A DNA stretch of 47,214 nt from Candidatus Solibacter usitatus. GTDB lineage: Bacteria > Acidobacteriota > Terriglobia > Bryobacterales > Bryobacteraceae. Location: positions 1 to 47,214 of the forward strand of contig JACPVQ010000127.1 of the NCBI GenBank assembly GCA_016191645.1, in the 5' to 3' direction. The position numbers were made by a program, and so were the translations under genes. Shown in pieces: positions 17,301 to 27,958 of the stretch (position 1 is its first letter; the number at the start of each line of letters is the position of its first letter). The notes under the pieces were generated by a model. The model saw only the letters and a list, made by a program, of their open reading frames with translations. It was not told the DNA's origin and ran no database searches.

Positions 17301-18569
17301 ATGAACCACTCCGCTAACGTTGGCCGCTTTCGTTGGTGCATCTGCGGCTTGCTCTTCTTCGCGACCACCGTCAACTACATTGATCGCCAGGTGTTGGGCT
17401 TGCTCAAGCCTGTGCTGGAAAAAGAACTGCATTGGAACGAAGAAGAATACGGCTGGATTGTCTTCGCCTTTCAACTGGCCTACGCGCTGATGATGCCGGT
17501 GGCCGGCCGGTTGATCGATGCGCTGGGAACGCGGCTGGGATACATGGCTGCCGTTGTTGTATGGAGCATCGCCGCTATGGGACACGCGCTGGCCGCCAAC
17601 GCGATGCAATTCTCCATTGCCCGGTTTGCACTTGGAATCGGGGAGGCCGCGAATTTTCCCGCGGCCATCAAGACCGTCGCCGATTGGTTTCCGCGTAGTG
17701 AGCGCGCTCTGGCAACGGGAATTTTCAACAGCGGAACGAACATCGGCGCGATCCTGGCTCCGCTCGCCGTTCCATACCTCGCCGCAACTTATGGCTGGCA
17801 ATCGGCGTTCCTTGTGACCGGCGCCACAGGATTCATATGGGTGATCGTTTGGATGTGGTTGTACTGGCAGCCGGAACAGCATCCCAGACTTTCCCGGCAG
17901 GAACTGCAATACATCCGCTCTTCAGACGACGCCGGGGAAGAAACGGCCCGCGTATCTTATGCCGAGTTGCTGCGAAGCCGCGGCGCATGGGCTTTCCTGT
18001 TGGGAAAATTCCTCACCGATCCGGTGTGGTGGTTCTATCTCTATTGGCTTCCGGGATGGCTGAATCGCGCCTACCATCTGGACCTGACCCAGCTCGGCCT
18101 GCCGATCATCATTGTCTATCAGGCCTCCACGGTTGGATCCATTGGAGGCGGCTGGATCGCGGCGCGGTTCCTCAAACTAGGCTGGAATTTGAACCGCGCG
18201 CGAAAGACTACCATGTTGATCTTTGCGCTGACGGTGTCGGCAGTGATCTGGATTCCGCAAGCGTCCGGAAGTCTGTGGCTTGCCGTTGCGTTGGTGAGTA
18301 TGGCCGCGGCAGGGCATCAGGGCTGGTCTGCCAACCTGTTCACTCTTTCTTCCGACATGTTTCCCCGAAGGATGGTGGGTGCGGTTGTGGGGCTCGGCGG
18401 AATGGGCGGGGCGTTCGGTGGAATGCTGATCGCTCCGGCAATCGGCAAGTGGCTGGACTACTCGAACAATGCTTACGGGCCGTTATTCGTCATCTCCGGA
18501 TGCATCTACCTGATCGCGCTGCTGGTGATTCACCTGCTGGTGCCCGACATCGAAAAAACGGCGCAATAA
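17301..18569 (+). CDS. MFS transporter, anion:cation symporter (hexuronate transporter ExuT-like)
   Basis: 422 residues from ATG 17301; longer in-frame extensions run through the ATL gene and are not credible. About twelve membrane segments are visible. TVNYIDRQVLGLLKP in helix 1, RLIDALGTRLGY (motif A-like) and ARFALGIGEAANFPAAIKTV in helix 4 with DWFPRSERALATGIFNSG are typical of the ACS subfamily that imports hexuronates, glucarate and related organic anions with protons. The exact substrate cannot be fixed, but uptake of sugar acids matches a polysaccharide-degrading lifestyle. It converges on the HAD gene with a 2-bp gap, leaving no room for an intrinsic terminator. Confidence 0.85.
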   Translation: MNHSANVGRFRWCICGLLFFATTVNYIDRQVLGLLKPVLEKELHWNEEEYGWIVFAFQLAYALMMPVAGRLIDALGTRLGYMAAVVVWSIAAMGHALAANAMQFSIARFALGIGEAANFPAAIKTVADWFPRSERALATGIFNSGTNIGAILAPLAVPYLAATYGWQSAFLVTGATGFIWVIVWMWLYWQPEQHPRLSRQELQYIRSSDDAGEETARVSYAELLRSRGAWAFLLGKFLTDPVWWFYLYWLPGWLNRAYHLDLTQLGLPIIIVYQASTVGSIGGGWIAARFLKLGWNLNRARKTTMLIFALTVSAVIWIPQASGSLWLAVALVSMAAAGHQGWSANLFTLSSDMFPRRMVGAVVGLGGMGGAFGGMLIAPAIGKWLDYSNNAYGPLFVISGCIYLIALLVIHLLVPDIEKTAQ

Positions 18570-18571
18570 AA

Positions 18572-19177
18572 TCATACGTCCACGCCGCGCCGGCGCAACT
18601 CCGGCAGCAATTGCTCGTAGCTCTTGAATTGAACGGCGTCGATGCCCGCCTTACGCGCTCCTTCGACGTATGCCGCAACATCGTCCGTGAAAAAACACTC
18701 CGCCGGACCGCACTCCGCATGTGCAATCGCTTCCGCGTAGATCTCCGGCGACGGCTTCATATGACCTACGACGTAGGAAAGAACGTAATGATCGAAATGC
18801 TTCATGTGCCCGTAATTCCGCTGGATCACTTCAAAGTGGAGCTCGTTCGTGTTGGACAGCAGCAGCAAGCGATGCTTGCTCCGGATGCGCGTAAGCAGCT
18901 CCTCCGGGATCAATGTATGCGAGGGAAAGATGCTGCTCCATAGATTCCGGAACTCGTCCGCGGTCACGGATATGCGCAGTACCTCGCAAAGCCTTTCACG
19001 GAATTCGTTCGAACTGATCTTCCCGCACTCCAGTTGCGGCGCGAGTCCGGTCCCAATGATTCGCTCGCGGATCTCCTCCACGGGAAAAGGCGAGTGCGTG
19101 GCCATTGCAGCGTAACCCTTTGGAAAATCAAGGGGAACGATGACACCACCGAGGTCGAAAATGACAGTCTTGATCAT
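18572..19177 (-). CDS. HAD-superfamily phosphatase, YihX-like (subfamily IA variant 3)
   Basis: 201 residues beginning MIKTVIFDLGGVIVPLDF: nucleophile D8 in FDLGG, a form of motif I common in YihX-type sugar phosphatases. Later motifs are LLLLSNTNELH (motif II), GHMKPSPEIY (Lys of motif III) and ECFFTDDVAAYVEGARKAG (acidic motif IV). A helical cap lies between motifs I and II. The family hydrolyses small phosphorylated metabolites such as alpha-glucose-1-phosphate; the substrate here is unknown. It is monocistronic on the minus strand, convergent with the MFS gene and divergent from the hybrid kinase with 68 bp between starts. Confidence 0.85.
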   Translation of the reverse strand: MIKTVIFDLGGVIVPLDFPKGYAAMATHSPFPVEEIRERIIGTGLAPQLECGKISSNEFRERLCEVLRISVTADEFRNLWSSIFPSHTLIPEELLTRIRSKHRLLLLSNTNELHFEVIQRNYGHMKHFDHYVLSYVVGHMKPSPEIYAEAIAHAECGPAECFFTDDVAAYVEGARKAGIDAVQFKSYEQLLPELRRRGVDV

Positions 19178-19245
19178 ACGTATCCCTCTTAGTTTACCCG
19201 CCCGCTAAGGTTTTCCAGTAGTACTTCCGATTATGAAGTAGCGCA

Positions 19246-22200
19246 ATGCTGTTTCTAACGCGACTCTTGGTTTGGCTGGGTCTGGCCATCGTGTCAACTC
19301 TTGCCACACCCCTTTTCGCTCAGCGCTACACCTTTCGCGCCTATGGGCCCCACGAAGGATTGGAAGTCGGGGAAGTCGAATCGCTGTTGCAGGACCGGCA
19401 GGGGTTCCTGTGGATTGGAACGCAAGGCGGTCTGTATCGATTTGATGGGCAGCGTTTTCTTCTGCACGGGGGCAACGAGGGGCTGCCTTCGCCAGGCATT
19501 TACGCCGTGCATGAAACGCCTGGGGGGACGATCTTCGCCGCCAGTATTCGCGGCATCGCCTACTGGAATGGCGATCGCTTTCAGTCTGTGTCCATGCCGG
19601 GTGGGCCATACGGTTTGCCATTCAGCCGTCAGCCGATGGTCGATTATGAAGACGGCGTGCTTGTCTGCACACCTTTTGGACTTGCCGTAGTCAAACGAGC
19701 CTCCGATGGTAGTTGGAAGTTGGACCGTCAGATTAAGCCGCCTGCCGGAATTGGCATGCCTCATAGCATTCACAAGGATGGGGTTGGGAACATCTGGCTG
19801 CTAACGGAGGAAGGATTGTGCCGTCTGGAGCGCGGAAACATTGTTTGCCAAACGCCCGGCAAGGATGCTCCCGCGGACAGCTACCGTTTCGTACTCTCCG
19901 ATTCCAATGGGAATCTGTATCTGCGCAGTGATCGCCGCATCCTGGTGCGCCGGCGCGGACGCGACGCGTTTGAGGACATCAGCATTCCCGGCGACAACAT
20001 CAGCCTGCGCCGCATTCACCTGGCATTTGATCCGCTGGGACGTCTTCTCGCCACAACCCGTAATGGCATCGCGATGCGATCCAGTGGGCAGTGGAAGAGA
20101 ATCACGGCGGAATCCGGCTTGCCAAGCGAAGCAGTCAGCACATTGCTTACCGATCGCGAAGGAACGGTTTGGATCGGCACTAGTGGCCACGGATTGATGC
20201 GCTGGGTAGGTCAAATGGAGTGGGCCAAATTCGGCCGTCAAGAAGGCTTGCGCGACGACTATGTTTGGGCCGTGACCAAAGACACCAAGGGCCGCGTGTG
20301 GGCCGGCACCGAGGCAGGGGTTTTCTGGGCGCGCGAGACCGCTGGTGAGGAACTCCATTTTCAAGAAGTGCATGGGACCTGGTTGAACGGGACTGTGTAC
20401 AGCTTGCTGGCGATGGAGGACGGACGCCTCTGGGCCGCCACGGACAAAGGCGAACTCTCCCGCATCCATCCCGATCGCAATACCAATGAAAAATTCGGCC
20501 CGGGGCAAGGCGTCGATCTGAAAATAGCGCGCCGCCTCTTACTGGATCCGCAAGGTCATCTTTGGGTTTTCGGATCGGACATTCTGCGTTCCAAGGACAC
20601 TGCGGCGTCCACCGGTCAAGGAGTCGCCTTTGAGAAATACAACTTCCCTGGTCAGAGTGCGCAAGAAACATACTTCGATGGAATGTTCGATGCGAAAGGC
20701 CGCTTGTGGGTGGCCGGATCCGCCGGTTTGCATGTCCGCGAAAACGGCAAGTGGAAACGCTTCGGCAAGAAAGACGGATTGAGTTCCGACACCATTGCGC
20801 TTGTCGCCCAGGATTCCGCCGGGACAATCTGGGTAAGCTATCGCGAACTTCTGCCGCCCTCCCTGCTTTCGGAGCGCAACGGGAAATGGATTTTTGGCGG
20901 CGTCCCCTCCGGTGATAAGGATGCTGTCCGCAACCCGGTTTCCCTGGCTATGGGCCCCGGTGGTCTCGTTTACATGGGCAGCCTGGGTGGACTCTTCCGC
21001 TGGAACGGCAGCAGATGGGGGCATTTCACTTCGGCCGACGGGTTGGTTTGGGACGATTGCAACAGTCGCGCGATTCTTGCCGAGTCCGATGGGACAGTCT
21101 GGGTTGGCACCAGTCGCGGTTTGGGCCGTCTGCGGCCGAAGGCTGCGACGGCGGTGCAGGCCCCGCCAACCGTCTTCACGGCGGCAAGGTCCGCGAATGA
21201 ACACCTTTCGTTGCGCTCTGCCCCATCCGTGAGTTACAACCAGACCGCCGTTGTCGAATACGCGGGCTTGTCGTTCCGGAACGAAAAATCCGTCGAGTAT
21301 CGCAGACGAATTGCCGGGTGGAACGAAGATTGGGAGGTAACCAAAGAACCTTCCATATCCTTTGCGCGGTTGCCGGCGGGCGAGTATGCCGTTGAGGTGC
21401 AGGCGCGCACTTCACAGTCGGGCTGGGGTGGAATTGCGAGATTCCCGTTCCTTGTCACCGCTCCTTGGTACCGTCATTGGTCCTTCCAGTTTCTGTGCGG
21501 ATTGGCGGGCTTGTTATTGGTGGTGGCCAGCGCCAAGTGGCGGAGCCGCCGTCTGGAGCAGGAAAACGATCGCCTGGAGTCCCTGGTAGCCAAAAGGACG
21601 CAGGAGCTGGAACAGGCGAAGGTGCGCGCCGAAGAAGCAAGCCGCATGAAGAGCGAATTCCTGGCCAATATGAGCCACGAGATTCGAACCCCCATGAACG
21701 GCATCCTCGGCATGACGCACCTGCTGGCTGCCACTACGCTAAGCAAAGAGCAAGTGGATTATCTGGAAGCCGCGCGCAGTTCGGCGGATGTCCTGCTCTC
21801 CCTGGTTGGAGAGGTGCTGGACTTTTCCAAAATCGAAGCCGGCAAAATGGAACTCAACCCGGCTCCGTTTTCGGTGAAAGATTGCGTCCGCAGCGCCGCG
21901 CAGACCTTGCATCCTAAGGCCGCGGAAAAGGATTTGGAGCTGGTCTGGCATGTGGACGAGGGCGTTCCGAGTGTCCTGGATGGGGACAACGTCCGCCTGC
22001 GCCAGGTGTTGCTCAATCTGATGGGCAATGCCATCAAGTTCACCGCGGCGGGCACAGTGAGCGTGGAATGCGTTGTGCGGCGCGAAACGGGCAGCGAGGT
22101 GGAACTGGAGTTCACCGTGGCCGATACCGGCGTGGGCATTCCGCGCGAAAAGCACGCCCTCATTTTTGAGGCATTTCGGCAGGCGGATGGATCCACAAGC

Positions 22201-22824
22201 CGGAATTTTGGCGGCACGGGACTCGGGCTTGCCATCTCCAAGCGCCTGGTGGAAATGATGGGCGGCGCAATCCGCGTGGAAAGCGAAGATGGCAAGGGCA
22301 GCAAGTTCTACTTCACGGCCGTAATTCAAAGAGCGATGTATGTCGCCGTGCATCCGGCGGGGTTGGAAGTTGCGCCCATCGAGGTAGCGCCGATGAAGGT
22401 GCTGCTGGTTGAGGACAACGCCGTGAATCAAAAGCTTGCCCGCCGTCTGCTGGAAAAACAGGGGCACCATGTGACGCTCGCGGGGAACGGCAGGCAGGCG
22501 CTGGACATACTGGAAACCGCATCCTTCGACCTGGTGTTGATGGACGTGCAGATGCCGATCATGGATGGCCTTACCGCAACACGCCATCTGCGGGAAAGAG
22601 AAGCTGGCTCCGGAAATCGAGTTCCCGTAATTGCGCTCACCGCGAATGCTCTCAAAGGCGACCGCGAACGTTGCATCGAGGCGGGAATGGACTCTTATAT
22701 CAGCAAGCCGATCCTTGCCGACGAATTCGTCCGCGCTGTCGCCAAGGTCGGCGTCCTCAACAATCTAACCGATACGCCCGCCGAGCTGTCCCCGACAGAA
22801 TCGCTTCCTGTTCCGATCGCGTAA
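19246..22824 (+). CDS. hybrid sensor histidine kinase/response regulator with periplasmic reg_prop sensor
   Basis: 1192 residues. A signal/anchor sequence ([17 protein letters not shown]) leads into a large two-component-regulator propeller with many repeats of the form D-x-x-G-x-x-W-I/V-G-T (for example [19 protein letters not shown] and [18 protein letters not shown]), then a Y_Y_Y domain ([13 protein letters not shown]). A membrane helix near 747-764 and a short coiled coil follow. HisKA has H811 in [12 protein letters not shown]; the ATPase domain shows [17 protein letters not shown] and [10 protein letters not shown]. The C-terminal receiver has phospho-acceptor D1100 in [11 protein letters not shown]. 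This architecture resembles the hybrid regulators that sense polysaccharide breakdown products in Bacteroidetes, but lacks their AraC output domain, so another protein must carry the output. Its 3' end overlaps the convergent amidohydrolase gene by 68 bp. Confidence 0.93.
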   Translation: MLFLTRLLVWLGLAIVSTLATPLFAQRYTFRAYGPHEGLEVGEVESLLQDRQGFLWIGTQGGLYRFDGQRFLLHGGNEGLPSPGIYAVHETPGGTIFAASIRGIAYWNGDRFQSVSMPGGPYGLPFSRQPMVDYEDGVLVCTPFGLAVVKRASDGSWKLDRQIKPPAGIGMPHSIHKDGVGNIWLLTEEGLCRLERGNIVCQTPGKDAPADSYRFVLSDSNGNLYLRSDRRILVRRRGRDAFEDISIPGDNISLRRIHLAFDPLGRLLATTRNGIAMRSSGQWKRITAESGLPSEAVSTLLTDREGTVWIGTSGHGLMRWVGQMEWAKFGRQEGLRDDYVWAVTKDTKGRVWAGTEAGVFWARETAGEELHFQEVHGTWLNGTVYSLLAMEDGRLWAATDKGELSRIHPDRNTNEKFGPGQGVDLKIARRLLLDPQGHLWVFGSDILRSKDTAASTGQGVAFEKYNFPGQSAQETYFDGMFDAKGRLWVAGSAGLHVRENGKWKRFGKKDGLSSDTIALVAQDSAGTIWVSYRELLPPSLLSERNGKWIFGGVPSGDKDAVRNPVSLAMGPGGLVYMGSLGGLFRWNGSRWGHFTSADGLVWDDCNSRAILAESDGTVWVGTSRGLGRLRPKAATAVQAPPTVFTAARSANEHLSLRSAPSVSYNQTAVVEYAGLSFRNEKSVEYRRRIAGWNEDWEVTKEPSISFARLPAGEYAVEVQARTSQSGWGGIARFPFLVTAPWYRHWSFQFLCGLAGLLLVVASAKWRSRRLEQENDRLESLVAKRTQELEQAKVRAEEASRMKSEFLANMSHEIRTPMNGILGMTHLLAATTLSKEQVDYLEAARSSADVLLSLVGEVLDFSKIEAGKMELNPAPFSVKDCVRSAAQTLHPKAAEKDLELVWHVDEGVPSVLDGDNVRLRQVLLNLMGNAIKFTAAGTVSVECVVRRETGSEVELEFTVADTGVGIPREKHALIFEAFRQADGSTSRNFGGTGLGLAISKRLVEMMGGAIRVESEDGKGSKFYFTAVIQRAMYVAVHPAGLEVAPIEVAPMKVLLVEDNAVNQKLARRLLEKQGHHVTLAGNGRQALDILETASFDLVLMDVQMPIMDGLTATRHLREREAGSGNRVPVIALTANALKGDRERCIEAGMDSYISKPILADEFVRAVAKVGVLNNLTDTPAELSPTESLPVPIA

Positions 22825-23590
22825 GCCGCTCCACCCAGCCGTGTACCATCGAGGCCCAACCGCCGTAGCTTCCCGCCACTTCCAATACCGGCCAGTCCGA
22901 CCCGAACATCAGGCGGGATGGTCCAAAGGCGTGCAAAGCTGTTTCGAAATAAGGCCGCAAGTCCGGTTCGGACCAATGGTTCCAATCTGCTTCCGTCGCC
23001 ATGCCGGAAAGCTTGCAAAACACGTTCGCACGGCGGGCCAGTTCTCTCAGATTGTCCGCCCAAGGCTGTAGAACATGTTCGCGAATCCGCGGTTTGGCTA
23101 GGTGATCGAGCACAAAAACCTGATTCGGAAACTGATCGACGAAGCGCAGAGTCTGCGGCAGATGCCGTTCGTAGATCAGAATGTCGTAGACGAGGCCTGT
23201 TCCGGCAAGCGCGGCGATGCCTCGCAGAAAATCGCGGCGCAGCATGAAGTTATCGTCGGGTTCATCCTGCAGTACGTGGCGGACGCCCTTGAGCTTCGTA
23301 TGCCCCGCGAACCTGTCCAACTGCCGGCGCAGGTTTTCCGCATCGCACAGGTGCACCCACCCGACTACGCCCAATAGAAACGTGTTCCGTGAAGCCAGAT
23401 CGAGCAGCCATTCGGTCTCTTCGATGGACTGCCGCGCCTGCACGGCAATCGCGCCCGTCACGCCCGCCGCGCTCATCTCGACATGCAAATCGGCCGGTGT
23501 AAAGTCGCGGCGCAGCACGCTCATTTGATCGCCGATCCACGCATATTCCACCGGATCGTAGTTCCACAGGTGGTGGTGGGCGTCGATCAC
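22757..23590 (-). CDS. amidohydrolase-family TIM-barrel hydrolase, L-fuconolactonase-like (COG3618-like)
   Basis: 277 residues from a GTG at 23590. The N-terminal metal motif [33 protein letters not shown] and the late [10 protein letters not shown] are hallmarks of the amidohydrolase 2 / sugar lactonase group. These enzymes hydrolyse sugar lactones such as L-fucono-1,5-lactone, or related dicarboxylic lactones. With a GH95 fucosidase in the same window a fucose-pathway role is plausible but inferred. The start overlaps the stop of rnhA (GTGA), indicating coupling. The 3' end overlaps the hybrid kinase gene on the opposite strand by 68 bp. Confidence 0.82.
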   Translation of the reverse strand: MIDAHHHLWNYDPVEYAWIGDQMSVLRRDFTPADLHVEMSAAGVTGAIAVQARQSIEETEWLLDLASRNTFLLGVVGWVHLCDAENLRRQLDRFAGHTKLKGVRHVLQDEPDDNFMLRRDFLRGIAALAGTGLVYDILIYERHLPQTLRFVDQFPNQVFVLDHLAKPRIREHVLQPWADNLRELARRANVFCKLSGMATEADWNHWSEPDLRPYFETALHAFGPSRLMFGSDWPVLEVAGSYGGWASMVHGWVERLTRSEQEAILSGTARRAYRLDC

Positions 23591-24048
23591 GGGTAGTGAA
23601 CTTTCCGCTGATTGCGGGCGGCGAATTGCGCCAGTTCATCGCAGCGATTATTGTCGCTGTGCGAAGCATGTCCCTTAGTCCATGTCCACGTTGTGTTGTG
23701 TTTCGCGACCAAGGCGTCTAGCATCTCCCACAAGTCCCGGTTGACCACGGGCTTCCTTGCTTTCGTCAGCCATCCGTTGCGCTTCCAGCCTTCGATCCAC
23801 TGGGTGATTCCGCCCTTTACGTATTCGGAATCGGTGACAATCTCCACTTCGCAACGCACCTTCAATGCCAGCAGGCCTTGAATCGCGGCATTGAGTTCCA
23901 TGCGATTGTTCGTGGTGGCGGGTGTTGCCCCGGACATCTCTTTCACATGATCGCCGTGGCGCAGAATGCAGGCCCATCCGCCCGGTCCCGGATTGCCGAT
24001 GCACGACCCGTCAGTGATGATCTGGACCTTCTTCAACGGATGGCTCAT
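23587..24048 (-). CDS. rnhA: ribonuclease HI
   Basis: 153 residues, close to the E. coli enzyme (155). All four catalytic acids are present at a constant offset of three from E. coli: D13 (ITDGSC), E51 (NNRMELNA), D73 (VTDSEYVKGG) and D137 (NNRCDELA), with the flexible-loop histidine region GHASHSDN. It removes the RNA strand of RNA:DNA hybrids in replication and repair. Its ATG overlaps the dusB stop by four bases (ATGA), and its own stop overlaps the amidohydrolase GTG, so dusB-rnhA-amidohydrolase form a tightly coupled block. Confidence 0.97.
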   Translation of the reverse strand: MSHPLKKVQIITDGSCIGNPGPGGWACILRHGDHVKEMSGATPATTNNRMELNAAIQGLLALKVRCEVEIVTDSEYVKGGITQWIEGWKRNGWLTKARKPVVNRDLWEMLDALVAKHNTTWTWTKGHASHSDNNRCDELAQFAARNQRKVHYP

Positions 24049-25055
24049 GCGGCGGCGGAACTCAGCTCCCCTTCGAAGAATGCTTCCACGCAGTCTAAGA
24101 TGACAGCCGCATCGGAGTGCGCGTAAATGGCGGCGCGGAGGCGCGCGCCGTTGCGCACGCCGTGCGTGAAATACGTGGCAAACTGCTTCATCTTGCCCAC
24201 GGCGTCCGGCGTATCCTTTTCGCGCAGCATGGAATAATACGAACGCATAATTTCGTAGCGGTCGCGTTCCGTGGGACGCCAGTATGTGCCCGCGGCCCGG
24301 TACTCTTCTATCTGCCGGAAGATCCAGGGGTTGGCCGACGCCGCGCGGCCAATCATGACGGCGTCACATTTGGTTTCTTCAATCATGCGGCAGGCGTCCT
24401 CCGGCGTGAGGATGTCGCCATTGCCGATCACAGGGATGGATTTCACGCCGGCCTTCAACGCGGCGATGCGATTCCAATCGGCGCGTCCGGCGTACCCCTG
24501 CTCACGCGTGCGCGGATGCATGGCGATGGCCTGCAAGCCACACTCTTCCGCCAGCCGGCCCATCTGGAGAAACACCAGTTCCTTGTCGTTCCAGCCGGCG
24601 CGAAATTTCATGGTCAGCGGAATGCGGATCGCCGCGCGCACATGCCGCAGAACGGTTTCCACCAGCGGAAGATCGCGCAGCAGTCCCGACCCGCCGTTGC
24701 ATTTGACAACCTTGTTCACCGGGCAGCCAAAGTTGATATCGACCGCATCGAAGCCATGGTCCTCGCAGACGCGCGCGGCCTCGGCCATTACGACAGGGTC
24801 CGACCCGAACAATTGCGCGCTGATGGGATGCTCTTCCGGTTCAAAGTAAAGGTAGCGGAACGCTTTCGTCGGCTTCCTGCTTTTGCGCATGTTCACGACG
24901 CCGTGTGAACTGGTGAACTCGGTCATCAACAGGCCGCAGCCGCTTTGCGCGCGGATCAGTCTGCGGAACACAGTGTCCGTTACCCCCGCCATAGGCGCGA
25001 GCACGGTCGCGGGAGCGACGCGGATGGGGCCGATGGAGAATTCGGAGGGGATCAT
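24045..25055 (-). CDS. dusB: tRNA-dihydrouridine synthase, DusB-type
   Basis: 336 residues. The FMN-binding TIM barrel is shown by LAPMAGVTDTVFRRL, DINFGCPVNKV with catalytic C111, LTMKFRAGWND, MHPRTREQGYAG and IPVIGNGDI, and by DAVMIGRAASANPWIF. The C-terminal helical domain (residues about 245-336) binds tRNA. The enzyme reduces uridine to dihydrouridine in the D-loop using NADPH. ATG 25055 is preceded by a GGAG-type ribosome site. It overlaps rnhA by ATGA and lies 29 bp downstream of the AlaX-type editing gene, so translation-quality functions cluster here. Confidence 0.95.
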   Translation of the reverse strand: MIPSEFSIGPIRVAPATVLAPMAGVTDTVFRRLIRAQSGCGLLMTEFTSSHGVVNMRKSRKPTKAFRYLYFEPEEHPISAQLFGSDPVVMAEAARVCEDHGFDAVDINFGCPVNKVVKCNGGSGLLRDLPLVETVLRHVRAAIRIPLTMKFRAGWNDKELVFLQMGRLAEECGLQAIAMHPRTREQGYAGRADWNRIAALKAGVKSIPVIGNGDILTPEDACRMIEETKCDAVMIGRAASANPWIFRQIEEYRAAGTYWRPTERDRYEIMRSYYSMLREKDTPDAVGKMKQFATYFTHGVRNGARLRAAIYAHSDAAVILDCVEAFFEGELSSAAA

Positions 25056-25084
25056 GTGGAGCAGACTCGCCTGTTTTCAGTGTC

Positions 25085-26262
25085 TCAGGCGCGGATGGTT
25101 TCCAGCAAGCAGGCCAGCTTCTCCAGGTCTTGCAAAGATGCTACGCTGCCTTGCGCCAATTGCGCGTTGCCGCCGCCGCGGCCGCCGCACGCGTTGAGCA
25201 TTTGTTTGAGGACATTTCCGGCATGAACTCCGCTGTCGCCGGAGGCAGCCAGCAGCACGGAGGGCGGATCGGCGCAGATGGCGAAAAAAATCGCTTTCGA
25301 ACCAGCGGTGAAACTTTTTGCGCGAACGCTCTCAACTCGTCGGGGATGCCACCGGAAATAATTCGCTGCGAAGCTCGCCGCAATCCATCGTCGCCGGATG
25401 CAGTGGCCTCATACAACTGCCGCCCCTGAAACGCAGCCAGTTCCGTGGCCAGTTTGCGTTTGGATTTCTCCAACTCCTGCGAACGCGCCAGCAGTTGACT
25501 CACCAGCGCCGGCGTTTGCGCGGCCGGTGAGGAGAACGCGCGCGCAATTTCGCCGAGAGCGTCAAAATCCGCACGTGCCTGATCGATGGCGCGGCCGCCG
25601 CATAGGAACTCCACGCGCACATTGCCGCGAATCTTTTCCACCTTGCGCAGCAGGATCGGGCCGATGACGCCTGTTGCGGAGACATGTGTTCCGCCGCAAG
25701 CGCTGCGATCCAGTCCGGCGATGGAGACAATGCGCAGGGTCCCCGTGCGGCCGGAAGCTTTGCGCAAACCTTGCGCTTCGCTTGCGTCTTCATAGCTGAC
25801 CGTGACCGGGCGATTTTCGAACACCAGATCATTGGCGCGCCGTTCGGCACCGGCCAGTTGTTCCGCCGAGAGAGCGGCCGCGTCGACATCAATCGTGGAA
25901 ACATCCTGCCCCATGTGAAAGCTCACGGTGGATGCCGAGTACATCTCTTCCAGAACGGCGGAAAGCAGATGTTGTCCCGTGTGCTGCTGCATGTGGTCGA
26001 AGCGGCGCTTCCAATCGATGCGCCCTTCCACCTCGGGTTGCGCGAGCGGCGTCTCCAGGATGTGCGCGACGCGATCCTCCTCGTCCACTACATCGAGCAC
26101 GGCTACGCCGTTGATCTCGCCGCGGTCGTGAGGTTGACCGCCGGAGGACGGATAGAAGGCGGTGCGGTCCAGGTAAACTTTGCGCCCGCCTTCCGTGCTT
26201 TCCACCACAATTGCCTGGAAGCCGGTCAGCTCCGGCTGATTGTAGTAGAGCCGCTCCGTCAT
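25085..26262 (-). CDS. alanyl-tRNA editing protein (AlaX, long form with DHHA1), frameshifted near its 3' end
   Basis: The editing-domain zinc ligands H94xxxH98 (QQHTGQHLL) and C189...H193 (CGGTHV) identify a free-standing AlaX that deacylates Ser-tRNA(Ala) or Gly-tRNA(Ala). From ATG 26262 the zero frame runs to 25141 (373 residues), but after K316 it turns into low-quality Arg/Ala-rich sequence. Reading in the -1 frame from 25315 restores a DHHA1 domain (TAGSKAIFFAICADPP, VHAGNVLKQMLNACGGRG) to a TGA at 25085-25087, 392 residues in all. The slip point is a run of five T on the plus strand (25315-25319), read as CAAAAAG. A lost base, a sequencing error or a real -1 frameshift are all possible. 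The start is one base after the stop of the upstream secreted-protein gene. Confidence 0.85.
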
Positions 26263-26263
26263 G

Positions 26264-27958
26264 TTATTGGATAGGGACGAGAACCGAGTTCGTCTGGTAG
26301 CCGTCGCCGGCAATGGCCATGGGAACTTCCCCAGTCAAACCCGGTGGAATCACGGCATTCACTTGATAGAGGCCGACCAGCGTTGGAGTGAGACCGGCAT
26401 AGATCGCGTCCACAACATGCGCGCCGGCGAAGGCATTCCCAAATACCACTTTGGGCATCGGCGAGATGCGCGCAAGCGGTTCCGATGAAGGCGCGGCGGC
26501 GCCGCTTACATTCGCGCCATTGGTGCCGCCGAAGCCGATGCAATAGATGGTTACAACATCTCCGGCACGCGCGGCGCGCCCGCCGCGCATCGCCAGACTT
26601 GCGTCACGAGCGTTCACAATGATGCCGCCATCGCCCACCTGGATGATTCGCGGCGCGCGTGGGCTGATTTTGACCGCAACGCCGTTACCGCGCTGCCCGC
26701 CGCGTTCCACGCGAACCACAGCGTCACCAGGCGCGGTTTCATAGGGAACCTGAAAATTGATCTGGTTGTAAGAAGTGTAATAAAGAGGCGCGGCTTGTTC
26801 ATTCACCAGCACGCGCACATCGGCAAGATTGGTGGCCAGCGGGATACTGCCACCCGAGCCCGGATCCTGAAAAGAAAGTTGTTCGCCGAATATTGCCGCG
26901 ACACTGCCAGGCGCCAGACCGCCGTCGTAGTTTCCACTATTCAGGACGCCGCCAAACGCAGTGATGGGCGCTGTCTGCGCCACAACTTCCAACTGCACGG
27001 GAATGGTCAGTGTATTGTTTACGCCGTTGGTATTGATCGTAACTGTTCCCGCATAGGTTCCGTTTGGCACTCCCGAAGGATTTGCTTTCACAGAAACGGA
27101 ATTCGTTCCGGAAGTCACGCTCAACCAACTGCCTCCGGATGTTGTGGCCGCCGTTGCCGCCGAAACGGAAAGCGTTCCCGATGCGCCGCCGTTGAAGACT
27201 GCCACGAATTGCTCACTCGATGGGCCGTTGGACGCCAACCGGAACGCCACGGCGGTTGTAGACGCGCGCGCAATCGGCTGTGAAGTCACCTGCATGCGGA
27301 CGCTGATTGTCTTGTTCTCAGCGGCCAGGCCCGCGCCGGATGTGGAGATGAGGCCGGTGTAGACACCTTCCTGCATCCCGCTGAGATGGCGCGCGGTGAT
27401 GCGGTAGGGCACCAGGAATCGAAACGTTCCGCTGCCATCCACATTGAGCGAAAGCCATGGACCGCCGCCTTGCGTGGTCACATTGGGAATGAGCTGGCTG
27501 TTGGTGGAGAAGCGGTAACTGTCGGCGGAACCGTTCGGCGGGACATAGAAATTCACCGTGTCCGGCACGCCGCCGCCCATCTGCACCGTAATTGTGATGA
27601 ACTGCGGAGCATCCAAGGCGTTCGGATCGGAAACCATGACCGATGCCGTATACAACCCGCGAGCAAGCGGCGCGGTCTGCAGATTCACCGTGATGGGATT
27701 GCAGGTTCCGCCGCGCGAGGTGCATGCCCGTTCGCCGCCGGCATTGGCGCTGAGCCAACTGGCCGTGGTGGTTGCCTGTAGACTAAGTGCGCCGTCGCCA
27801 TCGTTGTAGGCTTCGATGGTCTGTGCGGTGCCGTTCGCACCTTGTGCAATGGATAGTGGGCCGACCGTGGTTGACGTGAGGCGCAACTTTGGTGCGGCGT
27901 TGGCGGGGGAGAGCAGGCCGAAAAAGAGAATGGGAAGGAATCCCATGGCGTAGTGCAT
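26264..27958 (-). CDS. secreted protein with BACON-like repeats and Solibacter-type C-terminal domain (TIGR03437-like)
   Basis: 564 residues from ATG 27958, which has GGAGG upstream and a signal peptide (MHYAMGFLPILFFGLLSPANA). The middle has repeated Ig-like segments with the BACON-type PWLS/SWLSV signature (TASWLSANAGG, GPWLSLNVDG, GSWLSVTSGT) and VPNGTYAGTVTI strands. From about 350 the sequence matches the domain widespread in Solibacter: LAPGSVAAIFGEQLS, VRVLVNEQAAPLYYTSYNQINF, then a final ITIYCIGFG-like region with G-LTPTLVGLYQVN. These are extracellular or surface proteins of unknown function, possibly carbohydrate-binding. The downstream AlaX-type gene starts one base after its stop, a surprising pairing. 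Confidence 0.87.
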   Translation of the reverse strand: MHYAMGFLPILFFGLLSPANAAPKLRLTSTTVGPLSIAQGANGTAQTIEAYNDGDGALSLQATTTASWLSANAGGERACTSRGGTCNPITVNLQTAPLARGLYTASVMVSDPNALDAPQFITITVQMGGGVPDTVNFYVPPNGSADSYRFSTNSQLIPNVTTQGGGPWLSLNVDGSGTFRFLVPYRITARHLSGMQEGVYTGLISTSGAGLAAENKTISVRMQVTSQPIARASTTAVAFRLASNGPSSEQFVAVFNGGASGTLSVSAATAATTSGGSWLSVTSGTNSVSVKANPSGVPNGTYAGTVTINTNGVNNTLTIPVQLEVVAQTAPITAFGGVLNSGNYDGGLAPGSVAAIFGEQLSFQDPGSGGSIPLATNLADVRVLVNEQAAPLYYTSYNQINFQVPYETAPGDAVVRVERGGQRGNGVAVKISPRAPRIIQVGDGGIIVNARDASLAMRGGRAARAGDVVTIYCIGFGGTNGANVSGAAAPSSEPLARISPMPKVVFGNAFAGAHVVDAIYAGLTPTLVGLYQVNAVIPPGLTGEVPMAIAGDGYQTNSVLVPIQ

